Source of the DNA: Ptychodera flava
Lineage: Eukaryota; Hemichordata; Enteropneusta; Ptychoderidae
Reading direction: 5' to 3'
DNA: 64,000 bases
Assembly: GCF_041260155.1 (NCBI RefSeq)
Contig: NW_027248277.1
Location: 9,071,175 to 9,135,174 of the forward strand
Shown one piece after another: positions 43,750-57,300 of this stretch (the first letter of the stretch is position 1; each line of letters opens with the position of its first letter). Position numbers and translations under genes: made by a program. The notes beneath the pieces were generated by a model. It did not search any database and was not told the origin of the DNA. It saw nothing but the letters and a program-made list of their open reading frames with translations.

Positions 43750-43940
43750 GGGACTGGTCAGTTTCTTCGGCCTGGGGGGGGGTGGATTATTTTTTGCCGT
43801 CGTCAAAAAGTGGCTGACCCCCCCCATTCCAAATTTTGAAAACAGGTTGACCCCCTCCTATTCCAAATTTTGAAAACAGGGTGACCCCCCCCCCCCGGCG
43901 CGCGACATTGGTAAAACAAAAGGTGGACATAAATTTATTA

Positions 43941-44024
<84 letters not shown>

Positions 44025-45641
44025 ATATATATATATTATATTTTACATTTTACATATATTTATATTTTAAATAGTCATTCTATGTTTTAATGAAATTGTT
44101 GACATTTCAGTTGTAAGATAGGATTTCAAAGTGTCAATCTTAAAGTTTGAATACAGTATATTTTGAATGAGCTGTATTTTGAATGAGCTGTGAATGTATT
44201 TCACTTTCAGATGTCCTGAACTGTTGTACAGAAATGGATGTCAATCATTAATATCAAAGAGGAAAAAGCAGTGAATCAAAAACTTTGATAGGTGTGAAGG
44301 CTTGCCAACCATCCAATAAATCTCCTGAGGAGCCATAGAGAGCTTTTTTTGTGTGGGATTGTTTACGAAGCAGGATCTTTTGAGTTCAAGTGATGGAGAC
44401 AGAGGCGTCGGCTGTATTTCTTCAAACTTTATTACTACAGCTACGATGAACTACTGCTACAATAACATAATGTATCAGTGGGTGGATAAGTGACGACCAG
44501 ATCCAGTGGTGAGCGATGCGCTCTGAGTATACGCATACACATACACTATACTGTGCATAAACATATACTAAAGTAAAGTGGCTAATTCAGGCTGTGATAT
44601 AGCCGATTTTGGCGGGAAAGTAAGAAGCGTCTGTGGCTTTGATTGGTTAGAGATGAGTCACACGTCAGAAAGAATTAAAACTATGTGTAAACACAGGATG
44701 TTGGAAGGAACTGAAGAGATTACAATCTGTCTTCATTGTCAAGGAATTAAGAAGTAGCTATCTTTGTATACGTTTCTCGACATTTTTAGCCAAATCTGAT
44801 GTGTACAGTGTCTGAGAAGACCTTTTCTTGTAACATTGAAACCATAAAAGCACAGCTAATAATGACAAAAACTGCCTTTTTTTTAACTGTTATTTTGTTC
44901 ATAAAAAGCATCTTTCTACAGAAAACCTGTGACACAAAGGAAAATAATTGCCTCAATGAGAAGGAAAGATATCTTGTCATTTTTCTATCTCTAAAATAAG
45001 TCACTGTATCAAATATATATTGTGAAATATTTGTGCATGTTGCTTTCTCATACTGAATTCTCATAGAGAGAACAGAAAAGTATCAGGAATTTGTCATCCT
45101 TTTCATATGAAATGCAGATTTCATAATGGTACACTTTCACTTAGCAAACATCAAGATATCTCTGATTTATTATAGCATGGCGCCCGAAGGGCGCGCCAAA
45201 AAGTATGAAACATCCTGATATCTCTGATATATATGCCTTATATATTAAAGTCATGCACCTGAAGGGCATGCTAAAAAATGTCCGATATATTAAAAAAAGT
45301 AATGAGCTTGAAGAGCACACTGAGAAATATTGAACATACAGATATCTCTGATGTAAGTATGCTTGATATGTTAAAGTTGGGCGTGCTGAAAAATATGACT
45401 GATTATTAAAGTTACGCGCCCGAAGGGCGCGCTGAAAAATACAACTGAATGATGAAATTTGTGGCTTACACTAGCATTTTAGGCAATAATGAGCCTGTGT
45501 CAAAATTCAAAAACACACTGACCCCCCCTATTGGGCATTTCAAAACATGGTGACCCCCCCCCCTATCACCAAAGTCAAAAACAGGGTGACCCCCCCCCAT
45601 GAATCCACCGCCCCCCCGGGCTGAAGAAACTGACCAGTCCC
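43750..45641. mobile_element. 1.89-kb inverted-repeat DNA transposon, GGGAC-ended
   Basis: Left end GGGACTGGTCAGTTTCTTCG then GCCTGGGGGGGGGTGGAT; the right end is its inverse (ATCCACCGCCCCCCCGGGCT then GAAGAAACTGACCAGTCCC). TTA flanks both ends. Subterminal blocks of the TGACCCCCCC and CAAAAACAGGGTGACC type repeat at each end. No transposase is recognised. The interior has a (TA)n microsatellite (about 43945-44040) and a GC-palindrome array (45175-45450). Its ends resemble, but are not the same as, those of the 2.18-kb element. Confidence 0.82.
45175..45450. repeat. Irregular tandem array of GC-palindrome motifs
   Basis: Units near 45180, 45254, 45302, 45375 and 45415 follow the pattern GCGCCCGAAGGGCGCGC then TGAAAAATA. 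The first and last are near-perfect palindromes; the middle ones are decayed. TATCTCTGATATAT-like AT spacers lie between. It lies within the 1.89-kb transposon. Confidence 0.7.
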
Positions 45642-46358
45642 TTATGTCATCCATAATGCGATTTTGTTATTTTGCCTACAGTGTAATAAGTTCACCACCA
45701 CCACCACCACTATCATCGTCAGCAGCATCAATCTCCTCCTCTCCTCCTCCTCCTCCTCATCATCATCATCATCTTCAACAACTACAAAAACAAGCCTTAC
45801 AGCTTGCAGTCGCTGTCATGGTCGGACGTCATCATACATCACATATGGTCGGAAGAACTCCATTTCCCAAATTCAATATCAGCTTCCGCTACACGCCTAC
45901 CTACAGGCACTGTTCACAACCTTGATAGGGTATTACCAGACTTTGAGAATCGGGTCTTTGAAAGGGAATTGAGTCGTCGGAACTACGCTTGTGGGACTTT
46001 TTTGCTTACAAACATTGCATTTCGTGCATGCACCATATCTTGATGCGTCACGGTCAACATAGCTGCAACATTTAAATTTTACGAAGCACATTATGACAAA
46101 CATGTATTAACTTTCATCAATCGCAAACGCACCGTGGACACAGTGATCACATTGGTTGTACACGTCCCATACGGCCTTTGAGCGCTGTTCCTGTTATTGA
46201 AGCAACTGTATTCGACCTTATGTACAATGTCATATTTGCTAACAGATGTTGAGTCGCGCGAGGCCCGTTGGGAGTCAGCTGTCCATTTACTGCAGATAAT
46301 CAAAGAGGAAGTCAAAATGACAAAATTCGAACAATTTGCACATCATGAAAACTTAGAA
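45642..46358. other. Unassigned interval with simple repeats
   Basis: Trinucleotide tracts (CAC, TCC, CAT) at about 45695-45790 make poly-Ser, poly-Thr and poly-Pro frames that I reject as genes. Nothing else recognised. Confidence 0.5.
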
Positions 46359-46377
46359 CACAGGGAACTGAGTAATC

Positions 46378-46412
<35 letters not shown>

Positions 46413-46622
46413 GATGGTGATGATGATGATGATGATCACGATAATAAAAAATATTAAAAAGCAATGTGTCATTCCTTGCTGTTGTTTGTCGATGTTGTAG
46501 ATAATTGTAAAAGAAAACTGTAATCGTGACAAAAAAAAACCCGACGTAGGTCGCCCAACGTCACTCCCGCCTTATTATGGTTGTATAATAGGACGGGAGT
46601 GAAGTTGGGCGACCTACGTCGT

Positions 46623-46669
<47 letters not shown>

Positions 46670-46688
46670 GATTACTCAGTTCCCTGTG
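46359..46688. mobile_element. Hairpin MITE with (GTT)n arms, 330 bp
   Basis: Left end CACAGGGAACTGAGTAATCT then TG(TTG)n; right end (AAC)n then AAGATTACTCAGTTCCCTGTG. Flanked by CTTAGAA (46352-46358 and 46689-46695). CAGGG-type ends and a 7-8 bp duplication suggest a hAT-like element (inference). A separate hairpin sits inside at 46543-46620: two 36-base arms starting GACGTAGGTCGCCCAAC that pair with three mismatches around a 6-base loop. Confidence 0.85.
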
Positions 46689-48362
46689 CTTAGAACAAGA
46701 CCGATACGCTTAGCATGATCAACTTTTTCGTATACTTTACGTATATTACGAGAGATAAACATGTCAAAGTCTGGAACTGAAACATTTCTTGTACACAGAG
46801 GCACCGTTCTTAGCTCGAGTGTGTTGGGTATAATATATATACATCTACTTCTCTACAAGTATCGCCGACAATAAAAAAACACAAAACGATGGTGTTTACA
46901 AATCTAGGTTGCAGACACAATATTAATCAGACACAATATCAGTAAAGACGTACATTAGGGAATCTTAAACGTACATTACTTTAAACGACGCCATTATAAT
47001 TTTACACATGAATAATGCAGGTGTACGTGTGCAATGCCTTTGACATACACACATTTTGCGTACGTCACAGTTGTCAGAGTACATCGTCAAGTAAGAGTAT
47101 GATAAGCCGTTCAGCTCACCTGTTCAAAAACTCGTCTCTCCATTTGGGCAGAAATTCCGTCCTTCAAAATAAACATGACCAGATTCTGGTCGTCAAAGAT
47201 TTATTGACCAATGCAATTCCCCCTTTTAGTCCATCAAGTGATTTGAAAATGACGTGAAACACACAACTTTACTTTCCTTAACTGTTGAAATTTATGACGC
47301 GTGTCTTCCATATTGCTTGACAGGTGTGTATCGTGAAGACCTTAACGAGTGGAAGTCTACTACCATTCAAAAGTAAATCAATTTAAATTTGAGCAATTTA
47401 AACCAGACCTCAAATTTAAATCTGAGCAATATGAGAGCAATGTGAGAGGTTTATCAAATTAAGAAATAACATTTCAACTGATTGTGAAAGATATAGTATT
47501 AATTAATTTATAATTCAATCGGCAAATTTCAAAAGGTGGCATATGTGACCTTTTACACACCTAGATAAACGGAAAATAGCCATAACTGTCGATTGTACTA
47601 TTTTTATTCTTCAACCTAAGGTGTTCTGAAATGGGAAGTATTTACTGACAATTATGATGCATTATGTAGAATATATGTAATGTTATCATCGACAAATGAA
47701 TTCTTGTCTGGACTAAAATTCAATTGCCAAAAACAACAGTGAGCGTTTCATCCTGTGTTCTAGATGACTTTGTCAGCACGAGGTATTTCATCATGATAAG
47801 AGACTTTCTTTTTACACCCAGAAACATAAGAAAACCTCAAACGACACAAAAGGGTACAGATAATGGAGCTTATAGCAATCAAATGTCAGCTTACTGAGTG
47901 AAGGTCAATCGATAATTCGTATGTTATGGCAACAAGTCGATTACAACAGTTAAAACATCTGACAGCCTTTCCAAAGTGTGCTGCTTGTTTCAAGGGGAGA
48001 GGGGGGGGGGGGTATTTACCCCCAAACTGGGTACAGTCCTACCCAGGACAATTTCATTTAAACCAGTGGTCAAAAGTCTATATTTTGACCCAAACGCTGG
48101 TGACAAAACTACACAATAGAAAGGTCATAAGGCTAAGTTTCGTCAACATTTATTCAGTCAAAAGTCTACATAAGGCGATAAGTGGGGGTCAAAATCGTGG
48201 TACTTATGTGTATACACTTCCTACATGGCTGTGCCCCCAAGGGAGACAGGCCAGTCGAAGTGAAAAAGTTGCCGGCGAATGCATGGACTTACATAAAGAC
48301 AAAATACAGATAATGATCTTGCCGTAGAGGGCGCGCCACAAAATTAGAATCAAAGATTTAAA
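46689..48362. other. Intergenic / ZRANB3 5' flank
   Basis: No other gene recognised. The last ~100 bp has GC-rich stretches and would hold the ZRANB3 promoter and 5' UTR; no TATA box is evident. A 133-codon frame at 47926-48327 contains a G-run and lacks family features. Confidence 0.45.
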
Positions 48363-51300
48363 ATGGCGGCGGGAGGAGGAGAGGACTTGTCATTCCTCCC
48401 GTCGAGTTTGAGGAATCGTCTGATGCCGTTTCAACGCGAAGGGGTTAAATTTGCGATCAGGAAACAAGGAAGGTAAGGGATATTTCCAAACAGTCAAATT
48501 TAATTCTGAACAAAGTCTGACTGCTTCATTGTTTGCATCGGTAATCAGCTGCAGATCATAGCTAAGTTATGTATCAGCGTCAGTCAGTGTGTGTCTTCTC
48601 AGGCATCACACAGACGCGAGTACAGCAGAAGCTGCGACCCTTACGCCTCATTAAGTCTCTGAAATTGTGTAGTATTGAACTTGATGTCCCTCCATACACA
48701 AACAACACAACCAAAGTAGCGGCCAGGCTGTGGTTCGCAGCAAACGCAAGGGTATCAGTTAATTCCATTCTATGGGCAGCTCCTGATGAGAGACACATGC
48801 CTTATGTCGTGGCATGGAGGCGCTTGGCGCTCAGAATCATATACCTGTTGCACAGCATAGCAGGGCTGTATGTTATCGGCTACACCTCCCACCATACCAT
48901 GCAGAGCTAATAAATACCTGTAGACAGATCTAGTGGTCTGTGTTACATATGTACTCAAAGATGGAAGGCAAAACATGAGTTGATACAAATCTGTGTGACT
49001 TTCAAAAACCACAAGCACATCATATCTGTATAATTATTATTATTATTATTATTATTTAATCTTTAATTCAGACATAAAAAACGTCCATATAAAAACATAA
49101 AAGAAAAAATGACAAGACAACAACAAAAAAACCACTTAATATAAAATATTAATCCAATGGGCTTGTAGTCCATAAAACCGCCTGTCACATGCAACAAGGC
49201 TGTTAATCAAAACATTAGTACTATTTTGCAAACGGACTCTAAAATTATGAGCAGCCCGTCTTCGTAAAACAGACAAGCAATTCATTGAATTATCAGCAAA
49301 AACTTTTGAGGCACTAGCGTATCTTGAAAAACCAAAAAGTCTCCGTAGAGCATTATTATGACAAACAGTAATACTTCGTATAACACCAACATTAAAATCG
49401 CACCACAGATGATTACCATAAATGTTATTACAGAATGCATTAAAAAGACGAGATTTCACCTCAACAGAGCAATGGTAAAATTTTCTAAGAATCATATTAG
49501 CTCTGCCACACAGTGCTCTACGTTGCCTTAAGATATCAGTGTCATCACGAAGGTCACGTGTGAAGACATGGCCCAATAAGTAAACCAAGAGACAAATTCA
49601 ATTGAAACGTTACACAACTCAATTGATGGAATTACAGAAAGATTGTTTGACGATTTAAAATGAATACATTTTGATTTGCGAGAGTTATACCTCATATCAT
49701 GGTCAGAAGCGTAATTTTCACAAATTTGAATAAGTCTACGAAGTCCTTTAACTGACGGGGCAGCAACACACATGTCATCAGCGTAAGAAAGATTATTCAG
49801 CATAACTCCTCCAACTTCGCAACCCACTCCAGCATTAGAAAGTTTTACATTTAAAGCATCAACATAACATTAAAAAGAAATGGTGAAAGTATTCCACCTT
49901 GGCGAACTCCATTACCTACATTAAACGATTGTGACAGTGAATTTGACCAACGAATACAAAATTTTTGACAAGAGAACCAATTTGTTAAAAGGCGGATGAT
50001 ATACGTGTGGATAGACCTGTCAATCAATTTCTTGAGAAGGGTCCAATGATTGACTCGATCGAACGCCTTTTCTGCATCGAGAAAGCAAACAAACACAGAG
50101 CTACCATTCTGTCTGTAATATCTGATAGTTTCTTTCAATAGAAAGATACACATGTCAGTTCCATGCGCCTTTTTAAATCCAAATTGATTGTCAGTTGTGT
50201 GTAACTTGGTTTCACACCTGTTAAGAAGAATGTACTCGAGTATCTTAGAAGACATACAAGTTAATGCTATAGGCGGTAATTGTTCTTATTTGAAAGATCG
50301 GCGGTCTTGTCTTTAATTACAGGAACAAGTATCACTTTCGCAAGATTAGCTGGAACATGGCCATGAACAAGTAAAGCAGAGAACATAGTGCAAGATGCAC
50401 CTGTAATCTTTTACTGGCAAATTTGAAATGCTCGGCACTAAGGCCATCAGCACCTGGAGACTTCCCAACCGGAAGACGGGAGAAAATCTTTTCCATTTCA
50501 TCTACATTTATGATTAACGAATCAGAGTAGGCCACCGACTTAATTGAATTCATAACATCACATTTGTGTTTGGTATTGTCAACTGAGTTCAAGAGTTGTT
50601 TGAAGTGGGTACCCCACATGTCAGCAATTTTCTGATCACCTGTCACATTGTTGACGTTTGTAGGTAGCGGCACTCTTTTGTTATTTAAATCAGCTACAGC
50701 AGCCCAGAATTGTCTGTTATCATTTTCAAGGAGAGAGCGAGCCATTCCATTGGCACGATTTCGTTCTTCTTCTTTCCGACATTGTCTAAGGGCATACTTA
50801 AATTTCGCACGACATTTACGCATATAATCAAAGACAGGTCCAAAGCGTGGCCTAGAGTTATTATTCCATGCAGCATAAGCTTGCCGAGCTTCAATGTGTG
50901 CCTCCTTGACTGAATCATTCCATCCGGGTACAGGATGACAACGAGTGTTTTTCTTACCTGTGAAAACATCACTGCTTGCTCTGCCTAGGGCGTCACAGAT
51001 ATTATCATAATAAGAATTAATTAAATGTTCATGATTTTCACTTTTACAGTCACAGTTTTTGCAATTAATAGCATCAATAGGCACTGTTAAGTTTAGTAAG
51101 TAAAACTCAGTACGATCTAAGTATTCGTTAATGCAGTCACCATTTACTGATGACCAGTTAATACCAGTCCAGGACTCCTTAGATCTGTCAATTGTATCAT
51201 TGACGCTTGTGACTTTGAAAGAGCAATTAAAGGTCAAAGGCAGGTGATCTGAGGAAAAATAGTCATTGAGGATGGACATATTGTTAATTTTCTTGAAAGC

Positions 51301-54300
51301 TGCTTCAGTACAAACGCAGTGATCTAGCCAGGAGGTAGACCCGTGTACGTCACTGATATACGTAAAATTATGCAAATTTGCGCCAAGATGAATAAAATCT
51401 GCAATGACGTAATTATTCTGATTACAAAAAGCATCTAGTTCTTGTCCAAATCTACTAGGGTCTGCATTCAGATCCCCTGCGACAAGAACATACGGAGTAT
51501 GTGCATCTAGGATGATGGAATCAATTTTACCCAGATATTCACAAAAATCTTCAAATGATCACTGCAGTCAGTAGGCAAATAAACACAGAGTATAAGACAT
51601 GGTCCCACTTCAGTTGACAATTCCACACCAATAATCCTGGGATCCCCGTACGTTTTCACTGATACAAATTGAGAGTATGATTTACGCCACAATATCGCAG
51701 TTCCACCGTACGGTCTACCTGAAGTGATATCATTATTGCAGTCCATTGCTGACACCCCAAATGCGTGGAAATCGTTATGAATTGTAGAGAGTAATGTAAG
51801 ATCATCATTATACAGCCAATGTTCCTGAAGTAAGCATATATCCACGTTTTCACACAATTTTCGCACTTCAGCAACAGAACTTTTAATCGAACGGCAATTA
51901 AAAGTAGCTATCCTCACCATAATTATTTTGGTTATGGCGATTTCGGAAGTATTTTCTTACCAGCACTCCACGAGGCCATTTTTCAGGACAAACAAGATCT
52001 TTGTATGAGGCCCCTCTGGCAGTTATATGGAAGGATGCGTAGGAGCTGTACTTGGTGTCGAGAGCTTTACATTCGACATCAATGTTAAGTGTCGATTTCA
52101 CATATGCAGTGACTTGATCAGGAGTAGTATCAGGAGACAATCGACTGATAAAGATGTTGGTCTGATCTGAATGATCCACTCCTGAGAGAGAACAATTAGG
52201 CCTGACAGATGTTCCGATTACAGTTTTACGTGATGACTGTTTTTTCTTGGTTACTAGGGTAAACGAGTCGCTTTCCCCTGATGCACTTTGTGTTAGACAC
52301 GTACTCTTCACAACATCTACGAATGATTTAGTTTCGGCAATCACGGAGGCTAGATGTCCCTTTTCTTTCTTTGTTCTCATTGGGGACAGGTTTTTTATTT
52401 TGTCTACTGGTTGGTAATTTTTCTGCCATGTTTGCATTCGTGGTTTTCTCATTCAAAGTGTTTACAGATGGTTTCTTCACAGGCGAGGTATGTGAAGAGC
52501 AGTCACCATATAATTTCATAACTTGAGTTTCATCTTCATCAACACGTGAAATACTAGTTTCATCCAGATTCTCACCTTGGCGTGTTAAAATGCCCGATGT
52601 AAATTTATCTTGTGCTTGACGGATGGAGCAAATTTCTGACTTTAGTTCTGCATGAAGATCGGTAGATAATTTGGTTGACTCTTTAAGAGAGGCTATATCT
52701 GATTTGACTGAAGACAGTTGTTGGATCATAACTGAAATGTCAACATGGTTTTGAGTCAATGGAGGCAGGTTTCCTAAGTTGTGTGCTGTAAACGTAGGTA
52801 TCAAGCTGGGCTCAACTTCTTGCAGGAGAGTTAGCATGTCTTGAATATTGTTTGTCTTTTTATTCTGCCCTTGTCTTCGCTTGAATCGTGAAGTCGTTGT
52901 CGTAGCACACAAGTCAAAAAGTTCCTTTTTGGCATTTTCAATTTGGAGATCATCATAGAAGTCTGCACAGACTTTCAACAGGATATCATTCGGCATCACA
53001 TCCATTTTATTCACCATGAAACACAAGACTTCGTTGATAATTACAGCTGGGTTAGCAGAAATTACAGTCACCTCTGGTGATGATGACGATGCACTGCAAT
53101 TATCGTCCTCATAGCATGATGGTTTCTTTTCTCTGTCAGCATTCATATCATTAACTCCTGTTGAGTTGCCGAATCGTTTAGTTTTACATTTTTGGCACAA
53201 TAATAACACCTTCAAACTTGTTTGTATGGTATAATAAATACCTCTTAATAATGATACATTATGATAATTGTGTTTTTTTCTTTTCTCCCATAGATGTCTC
53301 ATTGGAGATGAGGTAATGTCAATGTTACATTTGTCTTTGAAATTCTCTGTTGGGGAAGACTGAAGGTTAGTGGACACATTTGAATAGCGCTGATCGCAAA
53401 TGACGTCGCTGTTCTCTCTCATTAATATGCATAAATAAACATTTGTCCGCATTTTCCGCATAAACGACAAAAATAAAAGCTGCGAGTGTTAGAACGGCTA
53501 TGTGGCGTCACACTTATTCGTATGAATTGATGACTGAGACTACAAGCTGCAACAACAGCCGCGCATACAACGACAAAATTTGTCCAAATTTCAGCATATT
53601 TGTCCGAAAGTCGCGCGCGTGCAGCTATATTTAGTAACAAACCCGAAATCGCGATCAACGCTATTGTTAGTAGCCTATAGGGTTAGAGGTATGGGTAATT
53701 TAGAGTCCCCTTAGATAAGCCATTTTAGTTCGCAACCATAGATGTGTCCACTAATCTTCAGTTGTCAAGATGATGTCATTTACATGTTTACAATGACAAC
53801 AATATTACAATGACAATGATTTACATGTATTTGAAATTGTCTGTGAGAAAGCAAATGATTTCAAAATGGTCATTGAAATGAAAAAAACAACAAAATAAAA
53901 CAGCAGTAGTTATCAGGTCCTCCTGCAAAACTTGAATGAAAAGCATTGTGGTCAATGAATTTCCATCCCATATTATTTACACTTCAGCCATCTTTGACTA
54001 AATTTTGCATGTGTCTGTCAAAATAGCTTGGTTAAAGAAAATACCTCTATCTAACAAGTATACTCAACTATCTGGTCTATCACATAGACACAGTGTGTTA
54101 ACGTACAGCGTTCCTCAGGGACAGATATTCAGACTCTCAAACTTTTACAATACTGATTTGGTCTACCACTTGTGGAGGGTTAATTTTTAAGCTCATGAAG
54201 TACCAAACTCTTAACCATATGTCATTTTGTGAAAATCAAACATTTTATTTTTCTTCATAGAGTTGGCACCATGGATGGTGCCATTTTGAATTTCAAGTGT

Positions 54301-57300
54301 AGGGAATATTGGTTTCTGTAGTATCAAATTTTCCCTTTCAGAATCAAGAATAAAAGTCAGAGATTACTGTATAGAGTTTAGTATAAGAGAAAGAAATTGC
54401 AAAATATGCAGAAGTAATACAAAATTTGCAATTTTTACAAAAAAGTTAATGTGGGTGAAACTTAATTACTGCATAAGTTTCAAAACGAGCCCCCATAAAT
54501 GGTAGGCCAAAAATGTATGGTGAAAATTTGAGTCTTAACCCTTTGAGCGCCAAAGTCAATTTTTTTGCCCTTATAAAATATACCTTGGTCAACTTTTGTG
54601 AGATTTTTGCCAAAATTTTGATAAAAAACTATGGCCAATGAAATGTTGTGCTCATTTGGTCCAAAATTATCGGAAAAATTACAGAAAAGTTCATATAAAT
54701 TGGTCAAATGTTGCACTAAAATTTTGGTGGGAAAAAATTCAGCACTCAAAGGGTTAATATCTTCAAGTTCCCTGAGGCGCATTCTATCTAACATGTAATG
54801 TGATCCTTAAAGTCAGCACAAACAAATCACGTTATCTCAATGGATTGTTTTGGCAGATGGGTTTGGGTAAGACTATCCAAGCCATAGCTGTCACATATTA
54901 CTACAAATCTGAATGGCCTGTACTCATCGTTGTACCATCGTCTCTCAAATATCCCTGGGTGGAGGAATTTGAGAAGTGGTTGCCAGAACTTCAGCCCAAT
55001 GACATCAATATGATTATGTCAAGTACAGACACAAGGTAAGTCTGTCTTACACTGCTTATTTTTAACCTGTTCACCCCTACTTCCATGTAAACAAGTCCCC
55101 ACTCACCATTGATAACAATAGGTTTGGGCCATATCATGGTGGAGAAAGGGTTAAACAATAGTGTTAACTTTTGATGACTTTTTCACCGTTTTTGTTTTGA
55201 ATGTCAATTTCAAGTTCTTGTTCTACTACACAATACTGCTTGTTCTACTACACAATACTGAAACACCTAGCTTGTCAACACAGTGTCTATGCGTGTAAAA
55301 TACACTGTTAATGTTTACATTTGAATTCTAGTCGTGAACAGAATTCACTTGTCAACAATAACAATGCAGTTTACACATGTACAGGCTGAGTTGACAAGCT
55401 GAATACTGTATTTCTCAACATGCTTTGGCCAGTGGAACAAGAAACTGTAGTTGACATTAAAAATAAAAATCATGAAAAAAATCAAAAGTTAACAGCTACT
55501 GTCCCAATAAATTATATTCCAAGTAGTACCATAGTAGAAATTAATTCAGTGACATATCTTTGAGACAATTTTCATATCTCTGACTGAATTGTAGTTTGAT
55601 TATTAATCATTGCGGGTAAAATGATTAATAACCAAACTCCAATACAGTCAGAGATATGAAAATTGTCTCAAAGATATGTCACTGAATTAATTTCTACTAT
55701 GGTACAATTGACATCTACATAAGCCCTCATGCAGTGTTGGCTATACTTCTCTATACTTCTCGTTTTGCATGAAAGATTTCCAAATTCTTGATGATGACCT
55801 TGTATCAAATCTTGTTGTAGCAATGGTTTACACCAGATGTATTGGCTGTAAATATCTCAGCTATTTCCAAGCTTTCCTTTATGTATTTTTTGTACAAGAC
55901 CAGGATTAGAAACAAACTGATTTTTCCCCCAACCGTATAATTCTCTGATACATTGTGAAATAAATGTGACGTCATAGGTCAAAAGGTTAACCTGATCACC
56001 CCAATGCCCTGTAAACAGGTCCACAATTATGGTACCAATGATGGGCCAAACAATTTTGGTTAAAGGGGTTCATGAATGTTCATCACATCAGACTCTCTGA
56101 TTTATTTCAGTGGCATATCCACATCCAAAGTTTCCATCATGAGTTACGGGTTACTGAGAAATGAGTACCAGACACTGCTGCAGGCACTGACCGATCAAAA
56201 CTTCCAGGTCATCGTGGTCGATGAATCTCATTACATCAAGAATATGAAGACAGCGCGGACAAAGCTACTTCTGCCATTAGTACAGAATTCAAAGAGAGCT
56301 ATTCTGTTGACAGGGACGCCAGCATTGTCCAGGCCAGCTGAGGTGGGTCATGGCTGTGCAGTTTTCTCCCGTTGATCAAACTTAAAGACTGCTGCTAATT
56401 TGAATACAATTGGCTTATTGATAATTTCTACATATTTAGGGGTTGATAATTTGCATAGAGTTTGCATAATGATTTGCATAATTGTGTGCAAATATTAGCA
56501 CATGTACAGAACACTCTCAAACCCTGCTTGTGTACTGCACAGTCTGATGAGGTTGTGAAAATTTATGCGGGTAAATTTCTGTCCCTGAGATGTATTTTAC
56601 CTTACACTGACGTATGTACTGTACATATTTTCTTGGCAGCTGTTTCCCCAAGTTCAAGCTCTGAAAAACAAACTGCTTGGTAGTTGGACATCCTATGCAA
56701 AGAGGTACTGCAATGCACAGTGGAGACACTTTGGTAGACACAGAACATGGGATACAGGGTAGGCAGTGGTTTTAATCTGATTCGCATATTAACTTCTCTA
56801 CCACCTGGCTATGGTATGTGCGGCACTATTGTTTCCAAGGCTGGTATTTTGTTTGAAAATGTAACCCTAGTCATTCCTGGTAGCTGGTTTTTTGTCTCAG
56901 AACACCAAATTTGAATCTCGAATATTTCCACCAATGCACTTGCTCTTCATCACAAGTGTATTGATTATTTGGAATAGGGTTGAACATGTTTATTTCAGAA
57001 AAGCTGAAAGTGTCCATTGACTGTTCACAACTGCATTGGCATTTATAGTGCAGCGCCCTCATGTGGTGGGATTGAGGAATTCTTAAGAGCCAAGAGCAGC
57101 ATCTTGGTATTTATGATATCTTGTCATTCCATTCTCTTGCAGGGGTGCCAGTAATCTTCCGGAACTGCATTCAATGCTGAAACAGCATATCATGATAAGG
57201 AGAGAAAAGAAACAGGTACGACTACAGCTTGTGACTTGAAAGGTTTTACTAAATTTAACCCATTAACCAACATGGTTTGGCCCAAGCCCAGTGTTATCGT

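Noticed and set aside
45599-46043. Poly-Ser, poly-Pro and His-rich frames
   Set aside because: Caused by trinucleotide repeats and the C-rich end of the 1.89-kb transposon.
47926-48327. 133-codon frame just upstream of ZRANB3
   Set aside because: Contains a G homopolymer and has no family features; more likely 5' flank.
48569-48910. 113-codon frame in ZRANB3 intron 1
   Set aside because: No recognisable domain; the SNF2 protein continues correctly without it.
53422-53658. 78-codon minus-strand frame as an extension of LINE ORF1
   Set aside because: Lies beyond the likely LINE end and ZRANB3 exon 2, inside a separate inverted-repeat element.
54800-54856. Upstream ATG as an alternative start for the SNF2 protein
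   Set aside because: The frame before 54857 is intron with a pyrimidine tract and AG acceptor; exons 1 and 2 supply the conserved N terminus.
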